This document shows positions 9,776 to 18,170 of a stretch of 64,000 bases of DNA, one piece after another. A program made the position numbers and the translations under genes. The stretch is from Actinotalea solisilvae (GTDB lineage: Bacteria; Actinomycetota; Actinomycetes; Actinomycetales; Cellulomonadaceae), in assembly GCF_016464425.1 (NCBI RefSeq), contig NZ_JADDKQ010000022.1, positions 1 to 64,000 of the forward strand. The letters are read 5' to 3'. Numbering within the stretch: the stretch's first letter is position 1; each line of letters begins with the position of its first letter. Below the pieces are notes generated by a model. That model did no database searches. It was given only the letters and a program-made list of their open reading frames with translations, and was not told the origin of the DNA.

Positions 9776-9850
9776 TCGTCGGGCACAGCAGGTCGTCGGG
9801 CACAGCAGGTCATCCGGCACAGCAGGTCATCCGGCACAGCAGGTGTCGGG
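9776..9850. repeat. 17-bp tandem repeat, about four units
   Basis: Units resembling GTCGTCGGGCACAGCAG and GTCATCCGGCACAGCAG follow one another between the two minus-strand genes, just upstream of the ribosome binding site of the TIM-barrel gene. The two middle units are nearly identical and the outer ones degenerate. Confidence 0.75.
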
Positions 9851-9869
9851 CACGGTGGGAGCAGCGACG

Positions 9870-11078
9870 TCAGGCTCCCGCGACCACCACCAGCTCGTTC
9901 CCCTCGGGATCGGCGACGCACCAGCGGCCGTCGCCCGCGTCGAGCACCCGGCCACCGGCCGCGACGGCGGCGTCCACCCGCGCCTGCGCGACGTCGCCCG
10001 GCACGGCGAGCTCGATCTCGAACCGGTTCCGCTGGCGGAGCCGCTCGGTCTCGGACGTGTCGATCTCCTGGAACGCGAGCACGGGCCCGAGCCGCCGCGG
10101 GTCGACGAGGTCGGTCAGCGCCTCACGGCGGTCGTGGACGTACCCGAGCGCCGCGGCCCAGAACGCGCGCACCGCCGCGACGTCGGCGGCGTCGAGGAAG
10201 AGCTGCACGAGGCGCGGCAGCGCCGGGTCCGCGGTGGCGCCGAGCTCGCGCGCGGCTGCCTGGACCCGCGCGGCGAGCGCGGGGAAGTCGACGTCGAGAC
10301 CGTGGGCGTCGGCCTCCCCCTGGTCCTTGCCGCTGTCGAGCACCACGAGCCCGGGGCGCAGGTCGACGAGCAGCGGGAAGCCGGCGTCGTCGGCGAGGAC
10401 GGCCGCGGCCAGGGCGAGGTCCCGCTGCTGCTCCGGCGAGGCGACGCGGTAGCAGGCCATCGCGCCGAACACCGCGTGCCAGTCGGACGTCCCGGCGTCC
10501 TCGCCGATCGCGTCACCCGGGACGAGGTCGACCTCGTTGCCGTCCGCGTCGGCGAGCCGGACCCCGTACGGCCCGGACGGCTCGCCCAGGTCCGCCTGCT
10601 CGACGGCCGACGCCGGACGCACCACGTCGAGATGGATCCGCTGGCGCAGCGGCCGCGACTCGCCGGACCGGCGGACCCGCAGCGACGGGTCCCGCCCCAG
10701 CGGGTCGGTCAGCACGCCCTCCTCCCCGGACGCGTAGTCGAGCGCGCGCTGCCAGAACGGCGTCACCGTCGACGGGTCCGGGGACTCGAGGACGACGCCC
10801 AGCGCCTGCAGCACGGCGGGGTCCGGGCGCAGGCCGGTCTCCCGCGCCGCCGCCGACACCGCCTCCGCGTGCTCGACGGCGTCGAGCCGCACGCGCACCC
10901 CGGTCGCGCGCACGTCGACCACGGCGTCGGGTGCCAGCTCGAGGGCCCGCCCGGCCAGAGCCGCGCCCGCGGCGAGCGACGACGCCTCGAACCACGCGGT
11001 CGCGACGCCGTCGACCACGCGCCAGTCCGTGCCCAGCCCGTGCGCGCTCGACGCTCCCGTGCTCGACGCTGAGCTCAT
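9870..11078 (-). CDS. Pterin-dehydratase-like domain fused to tandem VOC domains
   Basis: A 402-residue protein. Residues ~12-95 resemble a pterin-4a-carbinolamine dehydratase (WRVVDGVATAWFEASSLAAGAALAGRALEL, then DVRATGVRVRL), but the catalytic His-His pair is not obvious, so activity is doubtful. The rest is two glyoxalase-like (Glyoxalase_6 type) units, recognised by PFWQRALDY, GPYGVRLADADGNEVDLVPG and, near the end, VRAFWAAALGYVHD and VADPEGNELVVV. The family is common in actinobacteria and its substrate is unknown. The ATG start follows AAGGAG by nine bases. Confidence 0.75.
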   Translation of the reverse strand: MSSASSTGASSAHGLGTDWRVVDGVATAWFEASSLAAGAALAGRALELAPDAVVDVRATGVRVRLDAVEHAEAVSAAARETGLRPDPAVLQALGVVLESPDPSTVTPFWQRALDYASGEEGVLTDPLGRDPSLRVRRSGESRPLRQRIHLDVVRPASAVEQADLGEPSGPYGVRLADADGNEVDLVPGDAIGEDAGTSDWHAVFGAMACYRVASPEQQRDLALAAAVLADDAGFPLLVDLRPGLVVLDSGKDQGEADAHGLDVDFPALAARVQAAARELGATADPALPRLVQLFLDAADVAAVRAFWAAALGYVHDRREALTDLVDPRRLGPVLAFQEIDTSETERLRQRNRFEIELAVPGDVAQARVDAAVAAGGRVLDAGDGRWCVADPEGNELVVVAGA

Positions 11079-11292
11079 CGCGGACGACTCCTTCCGGGCG
11101 GCGTGGCCCTGACACGGACGGCACGGGCACCACGGGACGCCGCGCCAGTATCGACCCGCCCGGCGGGCGGGGGCCACGGCCTGCCCAGGTCCGTGGACTC
11201 CGGGCGACATCCCCGGCGCTCCTCGCGAGGATCCTCGAGGTCGACCCGGCGCACGCCGCCGTCGTGTCGGTGGCGTCCGGCACGATGGCCCC

Positions 11293-11892
11293 ATGCCCAC
11301 CGAGCTGCCCGAGCTGGTCGTGCCCGACGCCGCCGCCTGGCGCGCCTGGCTGGAGGAGAACCACGCGGACCCCGACGGCGTCTGGCTCGTCCTGACGAAG
11401 AAGGGCGGCACCGTCACGACGCTCACCTACGAGCAGGCGGTGCTCGAGGCGCTGTGCTTCGGGTGGATCGACGGGCAGGGGCGCTCGCGCGACGCCGAGA
11501 CCTCGTTCCAGCGCATGACGCCGCGCCGCGCACGCTCGCGCTGGTCGGCGCTCAACGTCCGGCGCGTGGGTGAGCTGGAGGCCGAGGGCCGCATGACGGA
11601 GGCAGGCCGCGAGCAGGTCCGCGCAGCGCAGGCGGACGGGCGCTGGGAGGCCGCGTACGCGGGCCCGGCCACCGTCGAGGTGCCGGCGGACCTCGCGGCA
11701 GCGGTCGCCGCGGAGCCGCGCGCGCAGGCGTGGTGGGACGTGCTCACGTCCGCGAACCGGTTCGCGATCATCTACCGCGTCAGGGACGTCAAGCGCGCCG
11801 AGACGCGCGAGCGCAAGATCCGCGAGTTCGTCGCCGCGCTGGTCGAGGGCCGCACGCCGTACCCGCAGAAGCGGCGCCCCGAGGGCGCCTGA
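11293..11892 (+). CDS. YdeI/OmpD-associated family protein
   Basis: A 199-residue protein of the YdeI/OmpD-associated family. The typical blocks are present: an N-terminal AAWRAWLEENHADPDGVWLVLTKK region, the central EALCFGWIDGQ, the Arg/Trp-rich RRARSRWSALNVRRV and the C-terminal ANRFAIIYRVRDVKRAETRERKI. In some proteobacteria YdeI homologues protect against bacteriocins or antimicrobial peptides; in actinobacteria the role is undetermined. A weak CACGAT box six bases before the ATG suggests a leaderless message. Confidence 0.8.
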   Translation: MPTELPELVVPDAAAWRAWLEENHADPDGVWLVLTKKGGTVTTLTYEQAVLEALCFGWIDGQGRSRDAETSFQRMTPRRARSRWSALNVRRVGELEAEGRMTEAGREQVRAAQADGRWEAAYAGPATVEVPADLAAAVAAEPRAQAWWDVLTSANRFAIIYRVRDVKRAETRERKIREFVAALVEGRTPYPQKRRPEGA

Positions 11893-12025
11893 CCCGGCAC
11901 CAGCACGAGCACCGGTCCGAGGAGGCCCGACCCGGCACCCGGGTCCCCGGACGGCTCACCGGCACCGCCCGCCGGCCGATAGGGCTCCGAGGGCAGGTGT
12001 GGGGCCGCCCGGGACGGAGTGCGCC

Positions 12026-13267
12026 GTGGCACGGCAGCGGTCGGAGGCGGAGGCCCAGGTGGCCGAGCTGCTGCACACCGCGCGGGAGGCCCTCGGCCTG
12101 AGCGTCTCGTTCCTCTCGCGCCTCGACGGCACCACCCAGCACCTCGAGGTGGTCGACACGTCGCTCCCGCTCCTCTTCCGCGAGGGCTCGACCGTCAAGC
12201 AGTCGACGAGCTTCTGCCAGGCGATCCTCGACGGCCGCCTGCCCGACGTCATCCCCGACGTCCGCGACCACCCCGAGGCGCGGCGCCTCCCGGCCGCCCG
12301 CTTCGCGCACGTGCGCAGCTACCTCTCCGCACCCGTGACGCTCAGCGACGGCCGCCTCTACGGCACCTTCTGCGCCGCGGGCCTCACGCCCGACCGCGAC
12401 CTCTCGGCCCGCGACGCCGCCCTGCTCAAGGTCCTGGCCTCGGCCGCGGCGATGATCATCGAGCCCGGCGTCGTCGAGCGCGAGCGGCGCGAGGCCATCG
12501 AGACGCGCCTGCTGCCGATGATGGCGGCGGGCGGCCCGACCGTCGTCCTCCAGCCGATCGTCGACCTCGCGTCCGGCCTGCGCACGGGCGCGGAGGCACT
12601 GAGCCGCTTCCCCGCGGCCTGGGGCACTACGCCCGACGTCGTCTTCGCCGAGGCGCACGACGTCGGCCTCGGCGACCGCCTCGAGCTCCTCGCACTCGAG
12701 CGCGCCGTCGACCACCTCGACCGCCTCGACGGGCACCTCGCGCTCAACGTCTCGCCCCAGACGCTGCTCACGCCGGCGTGCGCCCGCCTGCTCGCGCGCC
12801 TCCCGCTCGACCGGGTCGTCCTCGAGCTCTCCGAGCACGACCCCGTCGAGGACTACGAGGCGCTCCGGGCGGCGCTCGCCGGACCGCGCGCCGCGGGCAT
12901 GCGGCTCGCGATCGACGACGTCGGCGCGGGCTTCTCCTCGCTGCGGCACATCGTCCTGTGCGCGCCGGACGTCATCAAGCTCGACCGGAGCATCGTCGAC
13001 GGCCTGTCCGCGGACCCCGTCCTGCGCACGCTCGTCGCGGCGCTCGTGACGTTCGCGCACGGCCACGGAACCGGGGTCGTCGCGGAGGGCGTCGAGACCG
13101 CGGCCGACGTCGCGGAGCTGCGCGCCCTCGGCGTCGACGAGGCGCAGGGCTGGTTCTTCGGCCGGCCCGGACCGCTCGAGGACCTCGGGCCGCTCGCGCC
13201 CGGCGTGCCGGCGCAGCGCACCGCTGCGACGTCGGCCGCGGTCCGCGCCCCGCTGCCCGCCGGCTGA
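12026..13267 (+). CDS. GAF-EAL protein, probable cyclic-di-GMP phosphodiesterase
   Basis: About 413 residues. The first ~150 form a GAF-type sensor (FLSRLDGTTQHLEVV, SFCQAILDGR, YLSAPVTLSDGRLYGTFCAAG). The EAL domain follows: EAL motif at about residue 190, LNVSPQTL, LELSEHD, DDVGAGFSSL, the Lys in VIKLDRSI, EGVET and AQGWFFG. The acidic and Lys residues used for metal and catalysis are retained, so hydrolysis of c-di-GMP to pGpG is likely. The GTG chosen follows GGAG at six bases; an earlier in-frame GTG at 11999 adds nine residues. It is soluble and has no GGDEF partner nearby. Confidence 0.85.
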   Translation: MARQRSEAEAQVAELLHTAREALGLSVSFLSRLDGTTQHLEVVDTSLPLLFREGSTVKQSTSFCQAILDGRLPDVIPDVRDHPEARRLPAARFAHVRSYLSAPVTLSDGRLYGTFCAAGLTPDRDLSARDAALLKVLASAAAMIIEPGVVERERREAIETRLLPMMAAGGPTVVLQPIVDLASGLRTGAEALSRFPAAWGTTPDVVFAEAHDVGLGDRLELLALERAVDHLDRLDGHLALNVSPQTLLTPACARLLARLPLDRVVLELSEHDPVEDYEALRAALAGPRAAGMRLAIDDVGAGFSSLRHIVLCAPDVIKLDRSIVDGLSADPVLRTLVAALVTFAHGHGTGVVAEGVETAADVAELRALGVDEAQGWFFGRPGPLEDLGPLAPGVPAQRTAATSAAVRAPLPAG

Positions 13268-13364
13268 CCGCGAACCCGTCCTCCTGGGCTGTCGATTTCC
13301 GCACCCCTCGCGCGTCATGCTTCCGACGGGGCCGCAGGGGCGTCGTCGGAGACCGGGAGGACCC

Positions 13365-13766
13365 ATGACCACCACCCAGGAGTACGTGCTGCTGCTGCAC
13401 GGCGACGAGGCCGGCTGGCGGGACGCGGACGAGGCGGCGATCGCCGAGGCGTACCGCGAGCACGGAGAGTTCTCGCGGCTGTGCGCCGAGCGCGGCCACG
13501 AGATCGTCGGCGGCGCCGAGCTGCGCCTCAGCGAGACGTCGCTCGTCGTCCGGCGGAGCGGCGACGCCGTCCAGGTCACCGAGGGGCCGTTCACCGAGAC
13601 GGTCGAGCAGCTCGGGGGCTTCTACCAGGTCCGCACCGCGGACGTGCGCGACCTCGCGGAGCTCGCCGCGATGCTGGTCGGCACCGGCGCGGTCGAGATC
13701 CGGCCCGTCGTGCCGTCGAGCGAGCAGCCCGACGCCGCCCTCGCCGGCGCCGAGGCGGCGTCGTGA
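13365..13766 (+). CDS. DGPF/YCII-related protein 1 (ECF42 operon)
   Basis: A 133-residue protein of the DGPF (YCII-related) family: EYVLLLHGDEAGW at the start, then VTEGPFTETVEQLGGFYQV, a variant of the signature DGPF motif with E in place of D, and EIRPV at the end. GGGAGG lies before the ATG. Its stop overlaps the GTG of the next DGPF gene, which in turn overlaps an ECF sigma gene. Co-location of DGPF proteins with ECF42 sigma factors is established in actinobacteria; the DGPF function remains unclear. Confidence 0.85.
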   Translation: MTTTQEYVLLLHGDEAGWRDADEAAIAEAYREHGEFSRLCAERGHEIVGGAELRLSETSLVVRRSGDAVQVTEGPFTETVEQLGGFYQVRTADVRDLAELAAMLVGTGAVEIRPVVPSSEQPDAALAGAEAAS

Positions 13767-14113
13767 GGTTCGTCGTCCTCCTCTACCAGGACGAGACCGT
13801 GTGGCGGGACGCGAGCCCCGCGGAGCAGGCCGAGTACTTCACGCAGCACGACGCCTTCTCGGCCGCCGTGCCCGCGGGCGGCGGCGCAATCCTCGGCGGC
13901 GAGGCGCTCGTCGGCGTCGCGTCGGCGACGAGGGTGCGGCGCCGGGGCGAGCACGTCGACGTGACCGAGGGCCCGTTCGCCGAGACGACCGAGCAGCTCG
14001 GCGGGTTCTACCTCGTCGAGGCGCCGGACCTCGACGCGGTGACGGAGTGGGTCCGGCTGCTGCCCGAGTACACGATCGAGATCCGCCCCGTCGCGGACAT
14101 GACCGACGCGTGA
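13763..14113 (+). CDS. DGPF/YCII-related protein 2 (ECF42 operon)
   Basis: A 116-residue paralogue of the preceding gene product: RFVVLLYQDETVW, VTEGPFAETTEQLGGFYLVEA, EYTIEIRPV. The two share order and spacing of the conserved blocks, so they are probably a tandem duplication. It starts at a GTG that overlaps the upstream stop (GTGA) and ends in the same way over the sigma factor start. The tight coupling argues for a shared complex or process with the sigma factor. Confidence 0.85.
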   Translation: MRFVVLLYQDETVWRDASPAEQAEYFTQHDAFSAAVPAGGGAILGGEALVGVASATRVRRRGEHVDVTEGPFAETTEQLGGFYLVEAPDLDAVTEWVRLLPEYTIEIRPVADMTDA

Positions 14114-15378
14114 CCCACGACGCGACGCCGGCCCTGGAGCTCGCCTGGCGCGAGCACTGGGGCCGGCTCGTCGCGCTCATGGTCGGGCAGACCGCGCGGC
14201 CGGACCTCGCCGAGGACGCCGTCGCGGACGCGTTCGCCGCGGCCGCGCGCACGTGGCCGCGGTCGGGCGTGCCCGCCTCGCCGGGTGCTTGGCTGCTCAC
14301 CGCCGCGCGCCGGCGCGCCCTCGACGTGCTGCGCACCGAGGCCGTGCACCGTCGCAAGGTGCCGGTCATGGTGGTCGACGCCGACCTGCGCGCGCAGGCG
14401 GCCGCGACCACGGACCCGGGCGCGCACCTGGCCGACGAGCGGCTCCGCCTCATCTTCACGTGCTGTCACCCGGCGCTCGCGCCCGACGCCCGCGTCGCCC
14501 TCACCCTCCGCTTCGTCGTCGGCCTCGACGTGCCGGACCTCGCGGCGCTGCTCCTGCTCCAGGAGACGACGGCGGCCGCCCGCCTCACCCGCGCCAAGAA
14601 GCGCCTCGCGACCGCGGGCATCCCGTTCGTCACGCCCCCGCCCGAGCGGCTCGACGAGCGGCTCGACGTCGTCGCGACCGTGCTCTACCTCGTCTTCACC
14701 GCGGGCTACCACCCCGGCCCGCGGGACCGCGGGCTGCGCGTCGACCTCGGCGACGAGGCGATCCGGCTCGTCCGGCTGCTCGACGCGCAGCTGCCCGGAC
14801 GCGCCGTCGTGCGCGCGCTGCTCGCGCTGCTGCTGCTCCAGCACTCGCGGCGCGACGCGCGGCTCGACGCCGAGGGCGGCCTCGTGCTGCTCCCGGAGCA
14901 GGACAGGTCGCTCTGGCGCCGGGACGAGATCGCTGCGGGCCTCGACGTCCTGGGCAGCCTGCCGCCCGCGTCCGGCCTCGCCGAGGAGTACCGGCTCCAG
15001 GCGCTCGTCGCGGCCGAGCACGCGACAGCGGCGACACCCGCGGACACCCGCTGGACCGTCGTCGCGGCCCACTACGCGGCGCTCGAGGCGCACACCGGCT
15101 CGCCCGTCGTGCGGCTCGCGCGCGCGGTCGCCGTCGCCGAGGCCGCGGGCCCCGCGGCCGGCCTCGCGCTGCTCGACGGGCTGGACGAGGCGCTCCCGCA
15201 CCACCACCGCCTGCCGGCCGTGCGTGGCGAGCTGCTGCTGCGGCTCGGGCGGCGCCCGGAGGCGGCGCAGGCGTTCGGCCGCGCGCTCGAGCTCGTCCGC
15301 AGCGACACCGAGCGCCGCCACCTCGAGGCCCGCGCGGCAGCCGCGCTCGCCGAGGACGACGCCGACCGCCGCGCCTGA
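14110..15378 (+). CDS. ECF42-type sigma factor with C-terminal extension (DUF6596/TPR-like)
   Basis: A 422-residue protein. Region sigma-2 is at about 10-80 (DLAEDAVADAFAAAARTWP, GAWLLTAARRRALD), sigma-4 at about 110-165 (ARVALTLRFVVGLDVPDLAALLLLQETTAAARLTRAKKRL). The remaining ~230 residues are the long helical extension of ECF42 (LYLVFTAGYHPGP, ALLALLLLQHSRRDAR, then TPR-like helices with HHRLPAVRGELLLRLGR). ECF42 factors lack classical anti-sigma genes and the extension is thought to control activity; none is seen here. It would direct RNA polymerase to the DGPF promoter in an autoregulatory loop. Confidence 0.9.
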   Translation: MTHDATPALELAWREHWGRLVALMVGQTARPDLAEDAVADAFAAAARTWPRSGVPASPGAWLLTAARRRALDVLRTEAVHRRKVPVMVVDADLRAQAAATTDPGAHLADERLRLIFTCCHPALAPDARVALTLRFVVGLDVPDLAALLLLQETTAAARLTRAKKRLATAGIPFVTPPPERLDERLDVVATVLYLVFTAGYHPGPRDRGLRVDLGDEAIRLVRLLDAQLPGRAVVRALLALLLLQHSRRDARLDAEGGLVLLPEQDRSLWRRDEIAAGLDVLGSLPPASGLAEEYRLQALVAAEHATAATPADTRWTVVAAHYAALEAHTGSPVVRLARAVAVAEAAGPAAGLALLDGLDEALPHHHRLPAVRGELLLRLGRRPEAAQAFGRALELVRSDTERRHLEARAAAALAEDDADRRA

Positions 15379-15459
15379 CCGGGCACGACGACGCCTCGGG
15401 CACGCCTGTCGGTCCACGAGCGGCGTTCCGTCTCACGACGCGACGCCCCCCCGGGCGGC

Positions 15460-15465
15460 TAGGGT
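15460..15465 (+). promoter_or_regulatory. Leaderless -10 box for the 15.5-kb membrane protein
   Basis: TAGGGT, six cytosines, then GTG. No ribosome binding site is present. Confidence 0.5.
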
Positions 15466-15471
15466 CCCCCC

Positions 15472-16458
15472 GTGATCACGGAGGACACCGCACCCGCACC
15501 CGCGCCGCCCGTCTCACGCCTGAGCCACCTCGCCTGCCTCGGCATCGGCGCAGGGTTCGCGCTGCTCGCGCTGCTGCCCTGGCTGGTCACCGGCATGCAC
15601 CTCCCGCTGCAGAACCTGTGGGCGGTCGAGACCCGCCCCGAGGACATGCCGATCGCGCTGCTGCCGCTGAACCAGTACCTCGTCGTGGAGATCCTCAGCC
15701 TGCTCGTGCTGGCGTACGGCGTGGGGGGCATCACGCTGAGGGTGATCGGGCGGCGTCGTCCTCGCCGGGCGGCGCTCGCCGTCGGTGGCGGCGTGCTGGG
15801 CGTTCATCTCGTCGCCGCGGTGCAGGCCGTCATGACCGTCGCCGCCGGGCTGACGGAGCGCACCGCCTCGACGCTCTACGTCGCGGCACTGGTCGGCGTG
15901 GTGGGCATGGCACTCCTCACCGGGCTGGGGGTGCTCTGGCTCGTCTCCGCGCCGCCTCGCGCCGGAGCGGTGATCGGGCTGAGCATCGCGGCACTCCTCG
16001 TCATGCCCTGGCTGTCGGCCCTCCTGGTGCCGCTCGGAACGCCCCCCGGTGGGCTCATGACGTCGGTCCTGGTCACCCTCCTCCCCTGGCTCCCCGCGAC
16101 GCTCGTCGGCGCGACGATCGGCTGGGGAGGGCTCGGCACGCGCGCGCGGGTGGTCGCCGCCGTCGCCGCTCTGACCCTGCTCTGGCTCGTTCCTGCTGCC
16201 CTCACCGCGGTGACCGCGGCAGTGGGCTCACGGGTGCTGCTGCCGTACCCGACGGAGATGGTCGACTACGGGCTGGGTGTCTTCCGAGCGGCGGCGTCCG
16301 CGCCCGACCTGGTCGTGCCGCGGCTGCTCGTGGCCCTGGCCGTCGCCGCCGCGGGCATCGCGGCGCAGCGCCTGATCACTCGGCGGACGGGTCCCGGACG
16401 GAACCGAGCCGCGGCGCCGCCCGACCGTCCTGCTCCGGCGCGGCGAGAGCTGCCCTGA
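15472..16458 (+). CDS. Uncharacterised polytopic membrane protein
   Basis: I do not recognise this 328-residue protein. It has about eight hydrophobic segments, starting with ACLGIGAGFALLALLPWLV and ending near LLVALAVAAAGIAA, and a short basic, Pro/Arg-rich cytoplasmic tail. No catalytic or transporter motif stands out. It is transcribed alone, probably from a leaderless start, and converges on the SPFH cluster. Its codon choice is somewhat less extreme than that of the neighbours (more CTC and GGG). Confidence 0.7.
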   Translation: MITEDTAPAPAPPVSRLSHLACLGIGAGFALLALLPWLVTGMHLPLQNLWAVETRPEDMPIALLPLNQYLVVEILSLLVLAYGVGGITLRVIGRRRPRRAALAVGGGVLGVHLVAAVQAVMTVAAGLTERTASTLYVAALVGVVGMALLTGLGVLWLVSAPPRAGAVIGLSIAALLVMPWLSALLVPLGTPPGGLMTSVLVTLLPWLPATLVGATIGWGGLGTRARVVAAVAALTLLWLVPAALTAVTAAVGSRVLLPYPTEMVDYGLGVFRAAASAPDLVVPRLLVALAVAAAGIAAQRLITRRTGPGRNRAAAPPDRPAPARRELP

Positions 16459-16483
16459 CCTACCTTCGGCACTCCGCCGGGCC

Positions 16484-16813
16484 TCAGTCCTGGATGATCC
16501 CGCCGATCATCCCGGCGACCCCGCCGGTGGTCTGCGCGCCGCGCACGGCGCGGTTGTTGGCGCCCTTCATGCGCGAGTCCGAGAGGCCCTGGAGCGAGCG
16601 GTTGTAGTGGTCCGCCGCCCGCACGTCGTGCATCGAGGCACGGGTCTCGCTCTCGTGCTTGTGACGCTTGTCGGCGTTGCGGTAGCGCAGGTACATGACG
16701 CCGTAGAACAGCGGGCCCGCGAGGAGCAGCAGCCACGCGATGTTGGTCCCGTCGTCGCCGGACGAGCCGGACGCCAGGACCTCGGTGACGACGGTGAGCG
16801 CGTGCAGGTGCAT
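16484..16813 (-). CDS. Small membrane protein of the SPFH cluster
   Basis: A 109-residue protein with one clear membrane segment (IAWLLLLAGPLFYGVMYL) followed by a charged region (RYRNADKRHKHESETRASMHD) and a Gly-rich end (TTGGVAGMIGGIIQD). It is the last gene of a three-gene minus-strand run behind the zinc-ribbon and SPFH proteins; GGGAGGGG precedes the ATG. Family unknown. Context suggests a membrane partner of the SPFH assembly. Confidence 0.65.
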   Translation of the reverse strand: MHLHALTVVTEVLASGSSGDDGTNIAWLLLLAGPLFYGVMYLRYRNADKRHKHESETRASMHDVRAADHYNRSLQGLSDSRMKGANNRAVRGAQTTGGVAGMIGGIIQD

Positions 16814-16826
16814 CTCGACCCCTCCC

Positions 16827-18161
16827 TCAGCCGCCGAGCAGCATGACGACGCCGAACAGGACCGTGCCGACGACCTGCACCACCGCGGCGACGGCCAGGA
16901 GCTTGGGCTGGTTGATCGGGACGCTGCCCATGGTCTCGCCGGTGCGCGCGTTGACCGCGACGTAGTGCAGGAACGACCGGCCGCCGGACTTCGTCTGGTG
17001 GTAGCTGTACAGCCACACGGGCAGGTACGCCGACACCCACCGCTGCCCGACGACGTCGACGCGCTCGTGGTCCCAGCGCACGCCGCGGTCGTAGAACGCG
17101 AGCGTCTCGTTGGCCTGGTGGCGCGCGATGTCCTGCGCCTGGACCGTCGCGAGCGGCGTGAGGTCCCCGACGTTCGTGTCGCGCTTCTCCGACGCGAAGC
17201 CGCGCAGGTAGTTGGAGTCGTAGCGGACGCCGTTCTCGACGTCGAACGGCAGGATCGTGTTGATGATGTTGTTCGAGTTGACCGACGTGCGCCGGTCGAG
17301 CCGCTCGCGCGAGGACTCGACCGTGAGGTCGTCGATGTGGATGTCGAACTCGCGCGCGACGTCGTAGAGGTCGGCGTCGTAGCGGCGCACCTGCCGGTCG
17401 CCCTGCTTGACCGTGTACGACCGCGTCTCGTGCTCGCCCTGGCCCTGCATCGACGCGTGCGCGTTGATGTCCACGACCATGTAGGGCAGGTAGACGCCCA
17501 TGACGTTGGTCGGGTCGAACTCGCGCTTGAACCGCGGGTGCGCGAAGAACTGCCGCTTGCGCACGAAGGCCCCGATCCGCTCGACCGCCTCGGCCTTGGG
17601 CAGCTTGAACGGCAGCACCATGTCGGGCACCGCGCCGTTGGGGATCTGCTGGTTCATCGAGAGCGTGTTGCGGCACCAGTGGCAGCGCGCCTGGGTGCTC
17701 TCGTTCGTGTCGACCACCACCTCCGCCCCGCATGCCGTGCACCGGAACGTGAGGACCTCGGCCGTCGACGGGATGATGTCCGCCGACCCGGAGCCGATGA
17801 CGACCCCCGTGAGCGCGCCGATCTCCCCGTCGAGGCCGAACTGCTCGAGCGCGCTCACGCTCCGCCACTCGTGCCGGCAGTACGCGCAGCGCAGGTTGCC
17901 CGTCGCCGGGTTGAGCCCGATCTCGGTCGACCCGCAGCGCTCGCACCGCGTGAGGCCGTCCTTCGCGCCCGCGTCGGTTCGCACGACCTGCGGGCCGGGC
18001 GGTGGCGGCGGTGGCGGCGGGAACCCCGGCAGCGCGACGGGCGCGCCCGACGTCGGCGGGGGCGGCGGAGGGTACGCGGCGCCGCCCGGAGGCGGCGGCG
18101 GTGGCGGGGGCGGCGGAGGGGTCGGCGGCGCCGTCCCTCCCGCCCGGTCGAGGTGGTCCAT
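16827..18161 (-). CDS. Zinc-ribbon (TFIIB-type) membrane protein of the SPFH cluster
   Basis: A 444-residue protein. It opens with an extreme poly-Pro/Gly tract (residues ~10-60, runs of up to eleven prolines), then two Zn ribbons: CERCG...CAYC and CTACG...CHWC, like the TFIIB-type ribbon proteins. The rest is a mixed domain with LPFKLPKAEAVERIGAFVRKR and YLPYMVVDINA, closing with a single C-terminal membrane helix (LAVAAVVQVVGTVLFGVVMLL). The final part (WVSAYLPVWLYSYHQ, LHYVAVNARTGETMGSVPI) is typical of these proteins. Known relatives sit next to SPFH proteins; the molecular role is undetermined. Confidence 0.75.
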   Translation of the reverse strand: MDHLDRAGGTAPPTPPPPPPPPPPPGGAAYPPPPPPTSGAPVALPGFPPPPPPPPGPQVVRTDAGAKDGLTRCERCGSTEIGLNPATGNLRCAYCRHEWRSVSALEQFGLDGEIGALTGVVIGSGSADIIPSTAEVLTFRCTACGAEVVVDTNESTQARCHWCRNTLSMNQQIPNGAVPDMVLPFKLPKAEAVERIGAFVRKRQFFAHPRFKREFDPTNVMGVYLPYMVVDINAHASMQGQGEHETRSYTVKQGDRQVRRYDADLYDVAREFDIHIDDLTVESSRERLDRRTSVNSNNIINTILPFDVENGVRYDSNYLRGFASEKRDTNVGDLTPLATVQAQDIARHQANETLAFYDRGVRWDHERVDVVGQRWVSAYLPVWLYSYHQTKSGGRSFLHYVAVNARTGETMGSVPINQPKLLAVAAVVQVVGTVLFGVVMLLGG

Positions 18162-18170
18162 GTCCAGGTC

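Noticed and set aside
9776..9850. Short regular repeats considered as a CRISPR array
   Set aside because: Units are 17 bp and contiguous with no spacers, and no cas genes are in the window.
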